From assembly GCF_003254705.1 (NCBI RefSeq), contig NZ_QFYR01000001.1, positions 682,001 through 746,000 on the forward strand: DNA of 64,000 nt. The letters are read 5' to 3'. The stretch is from Phenylobacterium deserti. GTDB lineage: Bacteria; Pseudomonadota; Alphaproteobacteria; Caulobacterales; Caulobacteraceae. Below, piece after piece: positions 49,067 through 63,914 of this stretch; within the stretch, counting starts at the first letter, position 1, and every line of letters starts with the position of its first letter. Made by a program: the position numbers and the translations under genes. Below the pieces are notes generated by a model, which had not been told where the DNA came from, searched no databases, and saw only the letters and a program-made list of their open reading frames with translations.

Positions 49067-50189
49067 TTTGATTCCATTCCGACTGCACGTCCTTGTCTGC
49101 CTCTACCGGACGCCGCGCCGCACGCAGCGCCTCGAACGCCTCCGCGCTCAGCAGCCGGCCTAACGCCCACACCGCCGCTCCGCGCACCAGGGGCGAGGGA
49201 TCGCCCAGCAGCCGTCGCGCTTCCACCGCAAGCGCCGGCTCGCCCGAGTTGCCGATGGCGTAGAGCACGTTGCGCAGGAAGCGGTCGCGACCGATGCGCT
49301 TGACCGGGCTCTTGGCGAACAGCTCACGGAAGGCGGCGTCGTCCAAGCGGGAGAGCTCGGCCAGTCCCGGACCGCGCAGGGTCTCGCGGGCATGCAGCTT
49401 CTGCTCACGGGACACCTGGGCGAACTTGTTCCACGGGCAGGCCGCCAGGCAGTCGTCGCAGCCGTAGATCCGGTTGCCCAGCGCCGGACGGAACTCGTGG
49501 GGGATCGCTCCCTTCAGCTCGATCGTCAGATAGGAAATGCATCGCCGCGCATCGATCTGGAACGGCGTCGGGAAGGCGTTGGTCGGGCAAACGTCCAGGC
49601 ATGCGGTGCAACGGCCGCAGTGCACGGCGGGCGCTTCGTCCGGCGCGAGCTCCAGCGTGGTCAGGATCGAACCCAGGAACAGCCACGAGCCGAATTCGCG
49701 GCTGACGAGGTTGGTGTGCTTGCCTTGCCAGCCCAGCCCCGCCCGCTCCGCCAGCGGCTTCTCCAGGAGAGGCGCCGTGTCGACGAACACCTTCAGCTCG
49801 CCTCCGAACTTCGCCTGCAGGAACCTGGCCAGCGCCTTCAGCCGCTTCTTGATCAGGTCGTGATAGTCGTCGCCCTGGGCGTAGACGCTGATCGCCGCAC
49901 GCGTGGAGTCGGCCAGCAGCTCGCGCGGATCGCGGTCGGGCCCATAATTGACCCCCAGCACGATCGCCGAACGGGCGTCTGCCCACATCGCTCTCGGATG
50001 ACGGCGGCGCTCCAGCGTCTCGGCCATCCAGCCCATCTCGCCGTGCCGACCTTCGCTCACGAACTGCTCCAGACGCGCGGCCGCCGGCCAGGCGTCGTCG
50101 AGATCCGTGAAGCGGCAAAGGTCGAAGCCGAGCGCTTGGGCCTCGGCGCGGATCAGGTCTTCAGGCGAGCTAGAAGTCGAGATCGTCAT
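48963..50189 (-). CDS. queG: Epoxyqueuosine reductase
   Basis: A 408-residue cobalamin- and Fe-S-dependent enzyme that reduces epoxyqueuosine to queuosine in tRNA. The two ferredoxin-like clusters are CGRCTACLDVCP and CDDCLAACPWN; FVDTAPLLEKPLAERAGLGWQGKHTN lies in the cobalamin domain. A HEAT-like C-terminal part follows (SPVKRIGRDRFLRNVLYAIGNSG). Residues 373-408 (NQTPLIPAKAGIQ to PPSRG) are translated from the REP pair, so the natural C terminus was replaced or extended. Overlaps fzlA by 20 bases. Confidence 0.9.
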   Translation of the reverse strand: MTISTSSSPEDLIRAEAQALGFDLCRFTDLDDAWPAAARLEQFVSEGRHGEMGWMAETLERRRHPRAMWADARSAIVLGVNYGPDRDPRELLADSTRAAISVYAQGDDYHDLIKKRLKALARFLQAKFGGELKVFVDTAPLLEKPLAERAGLGWQGKHTNLVSREFGSWLFLGSILTTLELAPDEAPAVHCGRCTACLDVCPTNAFPTPFQIDARRCISYLTIELKGAIPHEFRPALGNRIYGCDDCLAACPWNKFAQVSREQKLHARETLRGPGLAELSRLDDAAFRELFAKSPVKRIGRDRFLRNVLYAIGNSGEPALAVEARRLLGDPSPLVRGAAVWALGRLLSAEAFEALRAARRPVEADKDVQSEWNQTPLIPAKAGIQAELLVDAPRLPEPAPHGSPPSRG

Positions 50190-50856
50190 AATGCTTGGCG
50201 GGCGTCAGGCCCGGCCAGCGGTCCATGAGCAGAGGCCGGAAGGCCGGCCGGGATTTCAGCTTCATGTACCAGGTCTTCACGGACGCGAAGTCACCCCAGG
50301 GCACGTCGCCGAAATAGTCGATCACCGACAGATGGGCGGCCGCGGCGAAATCCGCCAGGGACAGGCGCTTGCCCGCCAGCCATTCGCGCTCGGCCAGCAG
50401 CTGGTCGATGTACCACAGGTGGTTCTTCAGGCCTTCGCGGCCCTGACGCAGGTTGGCCAGCTCCGGCGCGCCCAGGCCCAGCAGCCGCTTCTCCATCTTC
50501 TCGTGCAGGATGAAGCCGCCGGCCTCGTACTCGAACTTGCGGTCGAACCACTGCAGCAGCCGGCGCGCTTCCGCTCGCTCGGCGGCGTTGCGGCCCAACA
50601 GTGCGGGCTCGACCACCGTCTCTTCCAGGTGGTCCAGGATCGCCCGAGCCTCGCACAGCACCAGCGTACCGCGGTCGGTCTTCTCCACCAGCACGGGAAC
50701 CATGCCCGAGGGGTTCAGCTGCGAGAGTTCCTTCGGCCGCTCCCAATAGCGCACCGGATTGTCCGTGAACGGCAGGCGCTTTTCGCCCAGCGCAAGCCGC
50801 ACCTGCCGGGAGGCGGGATCCAGCGGGAAGTGGTGGAGGATGCGCTCGACGTTCAT
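50170..50856 (-). CDS. fzlA: GST-like cell-division protein FzlA
   Basis: A 228-residue glutathione-S-transferase-like protein. HHFPLDPASRQVRLALGEKRLPF and the strict C-terminal WPGLTPAKHYDDLDF fit FzlA, the essential Caulobacter protein that binds FtsZ, curves its filaments and supports constriction; its C-terminal tail aspartates matter for this function. Catalytic serine or tyrosine of true GSTs is not evident. It lies upstream of queG on the same strand, overlapping by 20 bases. A plain GST-family call is the conservative alternative. Confidence 0.8.
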   Translation of the reverse strand: MNVERILHHFPLDPASRQVRLALGEKRLPFTDNPVRYWERPKELSQLNPSGMVPVLVEKTDRGTLVLCEARAILDHLEETVVEPALLGRNAAERAEARRLLQWFDRKFEYEAGGFILHEKMEKRLLGLGAPELANLRQGREGLKNHLWYIDQLLAEREWLAGKRLSLADFAAAAHLSVIDYFGDVPWGDFASVKTWYMKLKSRPAFRPLLMDRWPGLTPAKHYDDLDF

Positions 50857-50946
50857 GACCGGCTAACGCCCGGCGTCGCCGAGCGATCTAAAAATGAGCA
50901 GATGGAAACAGACGTCCAACTGACGCCTCAGGCCTTAAGGGCGCGT

Positions 50947-51888
50947 TTACTGTGGCGCCCGCTCGGGCGCGGCAAGGGGTCCGGTGTGAATTTCCGCCCG
51001 TCCGCGCGGATCGGCGTGGATGATGATGTCCGCCGCAGGGAACGCCTCGAGCAGCCGGTGCTCGGCGGCCAGCACGATGTCGTGCGCCGCTTCCAGCGTC
51101 ATCTCGGGGTCGAGGTCCACGTGCATCTGGATGTGGATCCAGGGGCCCGAGGCGCGCGTCCGCAGCTGGTGGACGTCCGTCAGCCGCGCGTCACGGGTGA
51201 CGATCTGCACGATCCGGGCGCGGTCCTCGTCCGGCAATTCTCGATCCATCAGCTGGTCGGAAGCTTCCCGAAAGACGCCCAAGGCGCTCCAGAGCAGCAA
51301 GGCGGCAACCAGGAGGGCGGCGATCGGATCGAGCCAGGTCAGCCCCAGAAGGGAAGCCGCGCCGATGCCCAGCAGGGCTACCGCATTGGAAGCCAGATCG
51401 CTGACATAGTGCGCGCGGTCGCCTGACACCGCCACGGACGCAACCTGCCGCAGGACGCGGCCCTGAGCCGTGATCAGCGCGAAAGTCAGGAGCAAGGACA
51501 CGATCATCACGCCGATGGCCCAGGCGCCCTGCTCGATCGGCTGAGGGTGCAGCAGGTCCCCAACGGCTTCGCGAGCGATCAAGGCGGCGGAGGCGAACAC
51601 CAGGCCTGCCTGGAAGAGGCTGGCGAAGGCTTCCGCCTTGCCGTGGCCGAACCGGTGCTCGGCGTCCGGCGGCGCAGCGGCGTAGCGAACGGCGAAGAAG
51701 GTGCCCAGCGAGGCCACCAAGTCCAGCGCCGAGTCGGCCATCGAGGCCGCCAGCGCCAGTGAACCTGACGCGCCCCAGGCCGCCGCCTTGAACACCACCA
51801 GCACCGCCGCCGTCATCACGGACAGCAGGGTCACCCGGCGGGTCAGGGCCGCGGTCTGCGCAACGCTCAGGCCATGGGCTTCGCTCAT
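50947..51888 (-). CDS. Cation diffusion facilitator (FieF-like metal efflux)
   Basis: A 313-residue CDF transporter: six predicted membrane segments (residues about 15-200), metal-site MADSALDLVASL in helix 2 and HYVSDLASNAVAL in helix 5 (the D-x3-D and H-x3-D ligands), then a cytosolic domain (DVHQLRTRASGPWIHIQMHVDLD, HADPR). It exports Zn, Fe or similar ions for protons. No regulator or riboswitch is visible nearby. Confidence 0.92.
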   Translation of the reverse strand: MSEAHGLSVAQTAALTRRVTLLSVMTAAVLVVFKAAAWGASGSLALAASMADSALDLVASLGTFFAVRYAAAPPDAEHRFGHGKAEAFASLFQAGLVFASAALIAREAVGDLLHPQPIEQGAWAIGVMIVSLLLTFALITAQGRVLRQVASVAVSGDRAHYVSDLASNAVALLGIGAASLLGLTWLDPIAALLVAALLLWSALGVFREASDQLMDRELPDEDRARIVQIVTRDARLTDVHQLRTRASGPWIHIQMHVDLDPEMTLEAAHDIVLAAEHRLLEAFPAADIIIHADPRGRAEIHTGPLAAPERAPQ

Positions 51889-51946
51889 GCGCGGGAAAGT
51901 ACCGGCGAGCGCCGCCTGATCCAGCGCAAACGACTCGCAAGGCGGT

Positions 51947-51972
51947 GGATGCTCCCCGAATAGGGAGCATCC
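51947..51972 (-). terminator. Hairpin terminator after gltB
   Basis: Perfect 10-bp stem GGATGCTCCC (51947-51956) and GGGAGCATCC (51963-51972) with a 6-base loop, 5 bases after the gltB stop. No T-run follows, so it may act as an mRNA-stabilising hairpin instead. Confidence 0.6.
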
Positions 51973-51976
51973 GACC

Positions 51977-56536
<4,560 letters not shown>

Positions 56537-56541
56537 GGATC

Positions 56542-57990
56542 TTACTCCGCGGCCATCAGCGCGTCGGCGCTGGCATGGGCGATCAGGTAGCGGTTGATGG
56601 CTTCGGCGGCGTCGCGGCCGTCGCGGATGGCCCAGACCACCAGCGAGGCGCCCCGCACGATGTCGCCGGCGGCGAACACGCCCGGGACCGAAGTCATCAT
56701 GTTGCGGAAGTCGGTCTTCAGGGTGCCCCAGCGGCTGACCGCCAGGTCCTGCGCCTGGAACGCGCCCGGCAGGTCCTCGGGGTCGAAGCCCAGCGCCTTG
56801 ATCACCAGGTCCGCCTTCAGCTCGAAGTCGGCGCCCTCGATCTCTTCCGGCGACTGGCGGCCCGAAGCGTCCGGCGAGCCAAGCCGCATCCGCGCGGCGC
56901 GCAGGCCGGCGGCCCTCAGCGCTTCGCCCGTGACAGCCCGCGGCGCGGCCAGCCACTCGAACACTACGCCTTCTTCTTCGGCGTGGGCGACTTCACGCAC
57001 CGAGCCCGGCATGTTGGCGCGGTCGCGGCGATAAAGGCAGGTGACCGAGGCCGCGCCCTGGCGGATCGCCGTGCGGACGCAATCCATGGCGGTGTCGCCG
57101 CCGCCGACCACCACCACGTTCTTGCCCGCGGCGTTGAGGCTGCCGTCCTCATAGGCCGACACGGCATCGCCCAAACTCACGCGGTTGGAGGCGATCAGAT
57201 ACTCCAGCGCCGGCACGACGCCTTCGGAGCCCGCGCCCGGAACGGCCAGGTCCCGCGCCTTGTAGACGCCCGTCGCGACCAGCACGGCGTCGTGCTTGGC
57301 CCGCAGTTCAGCCAGGGTGGCGTCGCGGCCGACCTCGAAGCCCAAGCGGAACTCGACCCCACCATCGGCCAGTCGCTGGGTCCGGCGCTCGACGACGTCC
57401 TTCTCCAGCTTGAAACCGGGAATGCCATAGATCAGCAGGCCGCCGGCCCGGTCGTGCCGGTCATAGACGGTGACGGCGTAGCCCATCTCGCGCAGGCGCT
57501 CGGCGGCGGACAGGCCGGCCGGACCGGCCCCGATCACCGCCACCGACTGGCCACGAGCGGGCCCGGCCTGCAGCGGCGGCACCCAGCCCATCTCCCAGGC
57601 CTTGTCGGTCAGATAGCGCTCCACCGCGCCGATCGTGACGGTGCCGTGGCCCGACTGTTCGATCACGCAGTTGCCTTCACACAGGCGGTCTTGCGGGCAG
57701 ATGCGGCCGCAGATCTCCGGCATGGAGCTGGTCGCCTGCGACAGTGCGCAGGCTTCCTGCAGCCGGCCTTCAGCGGTCATCCGCAGCCAGTCGGGAATGT
57801 TGTTGTGCAGCGGGCAATGCGACTGACAGAAGGGCACGCCGCACTGGGAGCAGCGCGAAGCCTGTTCCGACGCCTTCGCGTCGATGAAGTCCGCATAAAT
57901 CTCGTGGAAGTCGCCTTTGCGCTCGGCGACTTCGCGCTTCGCAGGGGTGCTGCGCGGCGTGACGGTGAACTTCAGCATGCGCTCGGCCAT
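56542..57990 (-). CDS. gltD: Glutamate synthase small subunit (GltD)
   Basis: A 482-residue FAD/NADPH subunit passing electrons to GltB. Two 4Fe-4S cysteine clusters (CSQCGVPFCQSHCP, CGRICPQDRLCEGNC), FAD-binding VIGAGPAGLSAAERL and NADPH site VVVGGGDTAMDCVRTA are present. First gene of the gltD-gltB operon; the order is the reverse of E. coli. A possible divergent promoter region of 212 bases separates it from uppP. Confidence 0.96.
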   Translation of the reverse strand: MAERMLKFTVTPRSTPAKREVAERKGDFHEIYADFIDAKASEQASRCSQCGVPFCQSHCPLHNNIPDWLRMTAEGRLQEACALSQATSSMPEICGRICPQDRLCEGNCVIEQSGHGTVTIGAVERYLTDKAWEMGWVPPLQAGPARGQSVAVIGAGPAGLSAAERLREMGYAVTVYDRHDRAGGLLIYGIPGFKLEKDVVERRTQRLADGGVEFRLGFEVGRDATLAELRAKHDAVLVATGVYKARDLAVPGAGSEGVVPALEYLIASNRVSLGDAVSAYEDGSLNAAGKNVVVVGGGDTAMDCVRTAIRQGAASVTCLYRRDRANMPGSVREVAHAEEEGVVFEWLAAPRAVTGEALRAAGLRAARMRLGSPDASGRQSPEEIEGADFELKADLVIKALGFDPEDLPGAFQAQDLAVSRWGTLKTDFRNMMTSVPGVFAAGDIVRGASLVVWAIRDGRDAAEAINRYLIAHASADALMAAE

Positions 57991-58133
57991 GGGGCGCTCC
58001 TTCTCTCAGCTCGCCCTCTACGTTCTTCGGCGGGCGCTGAAAAGTTGATCATCCCGATATTGGACTATCAGCAGGAACTTGGCCGTAAGTTGCTGCGGGA
58101 CGCCCAATTTCGGAGCTCCGTTTAGTCCCGTTT

Positions 58134-58160
58134 TTGGATGAACGTCTTTTTCACCATAAT
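58134..58160 (+). promoter_or_regulatory. Possible sigma-70 promoter of uppP
   Basis: TTGGAT (58134-58139) and CATAAT (58155-58160) with a 15-base spacer in the divergent gltD-uppP gap. The -10 is good, but the spacer is short. Confidence 0.4.
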
Positions 58161-58202
58161 GCGGGCCTTTCGAAGCTTCGCCGCGTTCAGGAGTGCTCCG
58201 CA

Positions 58203-59003
58203 GTGCCGGATTGGGTCTACGCCGTCATTCTCGGCATCATCGAAGGGCTGACGGAATTCATTCCGGTCTCGTCCACCGGCCACCTGCTCCTGGCCAAGAG
58301 CGCCATGGGCCTGCCCCCCGGCTTTTGGGACACCTTCTCGGTGATGATCCAGCTGAGCGCGATCCTTGCGGTTGTGGTGCTCTACTTCAGCCGGCTCTGG
58401 AACGTGCTGCTGCGCCTGCCCAGCGACCCTCGGGCCCGCCGCTTCGCGCTTAGCGTCCTGCTGGCCTTCATCCCCGCGGTGGTCCTGGGCCTCGTCTTCC
58501 ACGACTTCATCAAGCAGGTGCTGTTCGAAAGCCCGCGGGTGATCTGCATCTCCCTGATCATCGGCGGCGTAGTGCTTCTGCTGATCGACCGCTTCGCCCC
58601 GCATCCGCGGCGCACCGACGCCATGAACCTGCCCCTGGCCACCTCTTTCGCCGTCGGCTTCTTCCAGTGCCTCGCCATGATCCCTGGCGTCTCGCGCTCC
58701 GGGGCGACCATCGTCGGCTCCATGCTGCTGGGGGTGGAGAAGCGCGCCGCGGCCGAATTCTCCTTCTTCCTGGCCATCCCGACCATGGCCGGCGCCTTCG
58801 CCGTCGACGCGTGGCAAAGCCGCGACCAGCTGACCAGCGACAACCTCGGCCTGATCGCTGTCGGCTCCGCCGTTTCGTTCGTCGTGGCCATCGTGGTGAT
58901 CAAGGCGATGCTCGCCATCGTCACCAAGCGCGGCTACGCGCCCTTCGGCTGGTGGCGGATCGTCGTCGGCGTGATCGGCCTGGGGCTGCTGCAGTTCGCC
59001 TGA
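58203..59003 (+). CDS. uppP: Undecaprenyl-diphosphatase
   Basis: A 266-residue BacA-type integral membrane phosphatase recycling undecaprenyl pyrophosphate for cell-wall lipid carrier use. Motifs GIIEGLTEFIPVSSTGHLLL (Glu-rich motif) and PGVSRSGATI are the two active-site loops; about eight hydrophobic helices are seen. GTG at 58203 (VPDWVYAVILG) is preferred because AGGAG lies 9 bases upstream and the frame from 58134 starts in the promoter region. Confidence 0.95.
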   Translation: MPDWVYAVILGIIEGLTEFIPVSSTGHLLLAKSAMGLPPGFWDTFSVMIQLSAILAVVVLYFSRLWNVLLRLPSDPRARRFALSVLLAFIPAVVLGLVFHDFIKQVLFESPRVICISLIIGGVVLLLIDRFAPHPRRTDAMNLPLATSFAVGFFQCLAMIPGVSRSGATIVGSMLLGVEKRAAAEFSFFLAIPTMAGAFAVDAWQSRDQLTSDNLGLIAVGSAVSFVVAIVVIKAMLAIVTKRGYAPFGWWRIVVGVIGLGLLQFA

Positions 59004-59027
59004 CGCCAAAAGCGTTTCGGCTGCAAA

Positions 59028-59070
59028 AGAAAAAGCCCGGACCAAGCTCTGGTCCGGGCTTTCCTTTTTC
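59028..59070. terminator. Bidirectional terminator between uppP and the NDUFA9-like gene
   Basis: Perfect 11-bp stem AGCCCGGACCA (59034-59044) and TGGTCCGGGCT (59050-59060), with A-rich sequence before it and TTCCTTTTT after it, so it can stop transcription from both sides. Confidence 0.9.
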
Positions 59071-59088
59071 TGCGCTGGAGCCTGGGCC

Positions 59089-60066
59089 CTAGGCTTGGCC
59101 GCCCGCCACCGCCCGCGCTTCCTGGTCGGCGTACTGACCCCCGCGGCGGTAGCGGTAAAGGTAGGTCGGCAGCACCGACTCTAGCGTGGTCGGGGTGACG
59201 CCTAGGTCCGCGAGACCCAGGTAGGCGCCACTGACCACGTTGTCGGTCTTCAGCAGCTCGAGCTGATCGGAGGTGATCGGCGGGGGCAGCACCATGGCGA
59301 CGATGTCGCCCACAGCCCCCAGCGCGCCCGCCGCGCCAAACGGGATCGGCAGCAGCATGCGCCGGCGGCCGGTCTCCTCCAGAACGATCTCCATCAGCCG
59401 CCGGAAGGAGAAATCGGCCGGACCTCCCAGCTCGTAGGTCTCGCCCGCAGCAGCGGGATCAGTGGTCATGCGGGCGATCGCCTTGGCCACGTCGCCCACG
59501 AACACCGGCTGGAAGCGGGTGCGCCCGCCGCCGATCAGAGGCAGAACCGGGCTCAGCGCGGCCATCTGGGCGAACTTGTTGAAGAAGCCGTCGTCCTGGC
59601 CGAACACCACCGAGGGGCGCACGATCACGGCGCCCGGGAAGGCGTCCCGCACGGCCGCCTCGGCCTCAGCCTTGCTGCGGGCGTACTTGGACGGCGAGTT
59701 GATGTCGGCGCCCAGGGCCGACATCTGGATCAGCTGGGTCACGCCCGCATCGCGCGCCGCTTCGGCGACGTTGCGCGCCCCCATCACGTGCACGGCCTGG
59801 AAGCCCTGACGGCCTTGCTCAAACAGCACGCCCACCAGGTTCACCACCGCCGTCGCGCCCTCCACCGCACGCCGCACGGAGGCCTCGTTGCGGATGTTGG
59901 CCTGGATGACGTCGATCTGACCGACATCGCCGTGCAGGCGCATGGCGTAGCCCAGGTTCGGGTTGCGCACCGCGACGCGGATTCGCCAGCCGGCCTTGGC
60001 GAGCTGTCGCACGACCTGCGTGCCGATGAAGCCCGATCCGCCGAACACGGTGACAAGATTCTGCAT
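59089..60066 (-). CDS. NAD-dependent epimerase-like protein, complex I NDUFA9-type
   Basis: A 325-residue atypical short-chain dehydrogenase: FGGSGFIGTQVVRQLAKAG (NAD(P)-binding GxxGxxG), SALGADINSPSKYARSKAEAEAAV (Tyr-x3-Lys), and VRPSVVFG. The closest known protein in this clade is NDUFA9, an accessory subunit of mitochondrial complex I present also in alphaproteobacteria. Its role is structural or ubiquinone-linked rather than proven. ATG at 60066 by fit. Confidence 0.85.
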   Translation of the reverse strand: MQNLVTVFGGSGFIGTQVVRQLAKAGWRIRVAVRNPNLGYAMRLHGDVGQIDVIQANIRNEASVRRAVEGATAVVNLVGVLFEQGRQGFQAVHVMGARNVAEAARDAGVTQLIQMSALGADINSPSKYARSKAEAEAAVRDAFPGAVIVRPSVVFGQDDGFFNKFAQMAALSPVLPLIGGGRTRFQPVFVGDVAKAIARMTTDPAAAGETYELGGPADFSFRRLMEIVLEETGRRRMLLPIPFGAAGALGAVGDIVAMVLPPPITSDQLELLKTDNVVSGAYLGLADLGVTPTTLESVLPTYLYRYRRGGQYADQEARAVAGGQA

Positions 60067-60222
60067 GGAAGCGCCGGAGGTTCTCTGAAAGCCCTGACTG
60101 GCCCTGCGGATAGACGATAGGCGTGCGCGCCGCAATGCGAGCCGCCCACAACTTATTTCATGGCGCCGTTGACGCGTTCCGGGAGGCGCCATATGTAGCC
60201 GCCTCCCGATCCGACGGACCGG

Positions 60223-60309
<87 letters not shown>

Positions 60310-60356
60310 CCCTTACGAAGTGGGGGCGGAAAAAACGGCGTCGGAGCGTAAGGACT

Positions 60357-60974
60357 GTGACGACATTCCTGCATCACGGTGACCTGCCGGCCGATGCGCT
60401 AGCCAGCGCATCGGCCGTAGCGGTCGACTCCGAGACCATGGGCCTGCGGCTTGGCCGCGACCCGCTGTGCGTCGTGCAGCTGTCGGACGGTCAGGGCGAC
60501 GCCCACGTCGTCCAGCTGGATCGCACCAGCTATGACGCGCCCAACCTCAAGCGGCTGCTGACCGATCCCGCGGTCACCAAGATCTTCCACTTCGGCCGCT
60601 TCGATATCGCCATGTTCTGGCTCCACCTTCGGGTGGTGACGGCGCCTGTCTATTGCACCAAGATCGCCTCCAAGCTCGCGCGGACCTACACGGACCGGCA
60701 TGGGCTCAAAGACGTGACCAAGGAGCTGACCGGCGTGGACCTGTCCAAGGCCCAGCAGAGCTCTGACTGGGGGGCCAAGAGCCTTTCCGACGACCAGCTC
60801 GCCTATGCGGCTTCCGACGTCCTGCACCTGCACGCCGTCCGCGCCCGGCTCGACGAGATGCTGGTCCGCGAGGGCCGCGATTCCCTAGCCAAGGCCTGTT
60901 TCGAGTTCCTTCCGCACCGTGCGCTGCTCGACGTCGCCGGCTGGGAAGACGTCGACATCTTCGCTCATTCCTGA
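60357..60974 (+). CDS. rnd: Ribonuclease D (short alphaproteobacterial form)
   Basis: A 205-residue 3'-5' exonuclease of the DEDDy class that trims tRNA 3' ends: AVDSETMGLRLGRDPLCVVQLS (first DE), FHFGRFDIAMFWLHL (D), and QLAYAASDVLHL (Y-x3-D). It lacks the C-terminal HRDC domain of E. coli RNase D, as is usual in alphaproteobacteria. GTG at 60357 after CGGAG; placed just after tRNA-Leu, which it may process. Confidence 0.9.
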   Translation: MTTFLHHGDLPADALASASAVAVDSETMGLRLGRDPLCVVQLSDGQGDAHVVQLDRTSYDAPNLKRLLTDPAVTKIFHFGRFDIAMFWLHLRVVTAPVYCTKIASKLARTYTDRHGLKDVTKELTGVDLSKAQQSSDWGAKSLSDDQLAYAASDVLHLHAVRARLDEMLVREGRDSLAKACFEFLPHRALLDVAGWEDVDIFAHS

Positions 60975-60981
60975 GGCGCCG

Positions 60982-61605
60982 ATGACGGCGCCCGACCTGT
61001 CCATCATACCGGCGGCGGATCGACGGACCGGGTTCGAGCGCTGGCGCCGGCGCTCCCGGCTGATCCGCACCTTGCGCGTCGCCTTGCCGGCGGCGATCGC
61101 CGCCATCGTGGCCATGATGATCGGCGCGGTGGTCTGGAACACCCTGAACGCCAAGCCGGAGCAGCCGCGCGACGCCAATGCGCCGATCCGCCTGGTGAAC
61201 CCCCGCTTCGTCGGGCGCGACGACAAGGGTCGGGCCTTCGTGCTCACCGCCGCCGCCGCCACCCGCGACCCGCAGGAATATCAGCGCGTGCTGCTGGACC
61301 GGCCGGCCCTGGTGCTCGACGAGGAAGGTCCCGATCCGCTGCGCATCACGGCGCACGAAGGGGTCTACGACGAGACCAACCGCAAGCTTGAAGTCCGTGG
61401 GGGCGTGCGGCTCTCCGGCGCCCAGGGCGCCTTCGAAACGGCCGCCTCCCTGTTCGACACCAAGACGGGCGAAGTGGTGGGTTCAGGTCCTATTCAGGGG
61501 ACGGGTGGCCTTGGAGAAATCACCGCGAAGTCCTATTCCGTGCAAGGCAAAGGCGAGCGGATGATCTTCCAGGGCGGCGTTCACACCCGCCTGGACATGA
61601 AATAG
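60982..61605 (+). CDS. lptC: LPS export protein LptC
   Basis: A 207-residue single-pass inner-membrane protein with a periplasmic beta-jellyroll: basic N terminus, membrane helix LRVALPAAIAAIVAMMIGAVVW (residues about 33-54), then LVNPRFVGRDDKGRAFVLTA and the repeating strands of the LptC/LptA fold. It passes LPS from LptBFG to LptA. First of lptC-lptA-lptB; starts 7 bases after rnd. Confidence 0.87.
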   Translation: MTAPDLSIIPAADRRTGFERWRRRSRLIRTLRVALPAAIAAIVAMMIGAVVWNTLNAKPEQPRDANAPIRLVNPRFVGRDDKGRAFVLTAAAATRDPQEYQRVLLDRPALVLDEEGPDPLRITAHEGVYDETNRKLEVRGGVRLSGAQGAFETAASLFDTKTGEVVGSGPIQGTGGLGEITAKSYSVQGKGERMIFQGGVHTRLDMK

Positions 61606-61617
61606 AGCAGGCGGCTT

Positions 61618-62186
61618 ATGCGAGCGAAGAACATCTCCCGGACCAAGACGGCCATCGCCGCCACGGCCCTCGTCCTGCTGGCGAGCCCCGCGCTCGGTCA
61701 GCAACTGGGTCAGAACGCCAAAGGCCCGGTGGACATCGCCGCCGACGAGCTCGTGGCGAACAACAACGAGTGCAGCTCCACCTGGCGCGGCAACGTCGAA
61801 GCTTTGCAGGACACCGCGCGTCTGCGCTCGGACGTGCTGATCGCCATCATGCAGAAGGCCGGCTCCAATCCGGGCAAGCCGGGCGGCGGCTGCGGCGACC
61901 TCACCCGCATGGAGGCCAAGGGCAACGTCTACTACGTCACGCCCCAGCAGCGCGTACGCGGCGACAACGCCGTCTATGACGCGGCCGGCGAGACCCTGAC
62001 CATCACCGGCGACGTCATCGCCGTGCAGGGCCAGAACGTGCTGCGCGGCGGCCGGATGGTGGTTAACACTCGCACTGGCGAGGGCCAGATGGAGTCCGCT
62101 GGCAAGGGCCGCAACCGACCCAATCGCGTCCGCGGCGTCTTCTACCCGCAGCAGCAACAGGCGTCCGCCCCCGCCGCCAGGAGCCG

Positions 62187-62190
<4 letters not shown>
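61618..62190 (+). CDS. lptA: LPS transport periplasmic protein LptA
   Basis: A 190-residue periplasmic bridge protein: signal peptide (MRAKNISRTKTAIAATALVLLASPALG), then the OstA fold beginning GPVDIAADELVANNNECSSTWRGNVEALQ, with VRGDNAVYDAAGETLTITGDVI near the end. Two or more subunits form the bridge that carries LPS across the periplasm. Its stop overlaps the GTG of lptB. Confidence 0.88.
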
Positions 62191-62957
<767 letters not shown>

Positions 62958-62972
62958 CCCCCGACGCAGCCC

Positions 62973-63689
62973 TTATTCGGCGGCCTGCGCTTCCATCATC
63001 TGCCGCCAGCGCTCTGCCTTGATCTTCCCCCAGCGGGCCCGCAGCACCGCTGGCCGCTCGGGATAGCGCTCCGGCAGGAATTCGGCCCCGACCACCCGAT
63101 CCGTCCGGAATGTCCGGAAGTCGCCCCGCAGTTCGCACCACCCGACCAGCAGCCGGGTCAGCTCGTAATAGCCGATGGCGAACGGCCAGATTACGCGCGC
63201 GCTCTCCCGGTCCTTCTCGTCCCGATAGGTCATGCGGATCTTCAGTCCGCCATGGATCGCCCGGCGCACGGCCGCCATGTCGAGGCCGTCCTCCATCGGC
63301 TTCCACGCCCGCGGCGCCCGGATCGCCGGCTCCACCACCAATGGGCGCAGCTGCTCAGGAATGACGGTGCGGATCTTGGCCAGCAGGTCCTCGGCGGCGC
63401 GCGCCAGCACAGGGTCCGCCCGGCTGATCACGAACTGCGCCCCCAGCACCGCAGCTTCCACCTCGTCGGCCGTCAGCATCAGCGGCGGCAGGTCGTAGCC
63501 CTCGTCCAGCACGTAGCCGATCCCGGCCTCGCCCCGAATCGGCGCGCGCTGGCCGACCAGATCGGCGATGTCGCGATAGATGGTCCGCTTGGACGTCTCC
63601 AGCTCGGCGGCCATGGCGTCGGCAGTCACCGGCCCGCGGCTCCGGCGCAGGATCTGGATGATCTGGAACAGCCGATCGGCGCGTCTCAT
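62973..63689 (-). CDS. YafY-type HTH and WYL-domain transcriptional regulator
   Basis: A 238-residue regulator: N-terminal DeoR-like HTH (RADRLFQIIQILRRSRGPVTADAMAAELETSKRTIYRDIADL), then a WYL domain (GLKIRMTYRDEKDRESARVIWPFAIGYYELTRLLVGWCELRGDFRTFRTDRV), which senses a ligand, often nucleic-acid related. It is in the opposite orientation to lptB and rpoN. Target unknown; the upstream ATG at 63752 is less likely to be the start than 63689. Confidence 0.88.
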   Translation of the reverse strand: MRRADRLFQIIQILRRSRGPVTADAMAAELETSKRTIYRDIADLVGQRAPIRGEAGIGYVLDEGYDLPPLMLTADEVEAAVLGAQFVISRADPVLARAAEDLLAKIRTVIPEQLRPLVVEPAIRAPRAWKPMEDGLDMAAVRRAIHGGLKIRMTYRDEKDRESARVIWPFAIGYYELTRLLVGWCELRGDFRTFRTDRVVGAEFLPERYPERPAVLRARWGKIKAERWRQMMEAQAAE

Positions 63690-63914
63690 CTCTCTCGCCA
63701 CCTGCTGACAGTTCGTGGGCGCAAAGGGGCGCGCCGGGCCGCGCCGTGTCAATCCTGCCGGGCCGATTCGGCCGCTCCGGACGGCTTGCGCCCTGAAAGC
63801 TGTGCCTAACTGGCGTGCGAACGCAGACCGCGGCGGCCTGACGCGCCGCGGTTAACCATTCGATTAAGATCGGTCCCGTAGCCTCCAGCAAGAAACAGGC
63901 CACGGGGGCGAGTC

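Noticed and set aside
58078..58096. Sigma-54-like -24/-12 element (TTGGC...TTGCT) upstream of uppP
   Set aside because: The GG and GC elements are 9 bases apart, one fewer than the invariant 10, so sigma-54 would not use it.
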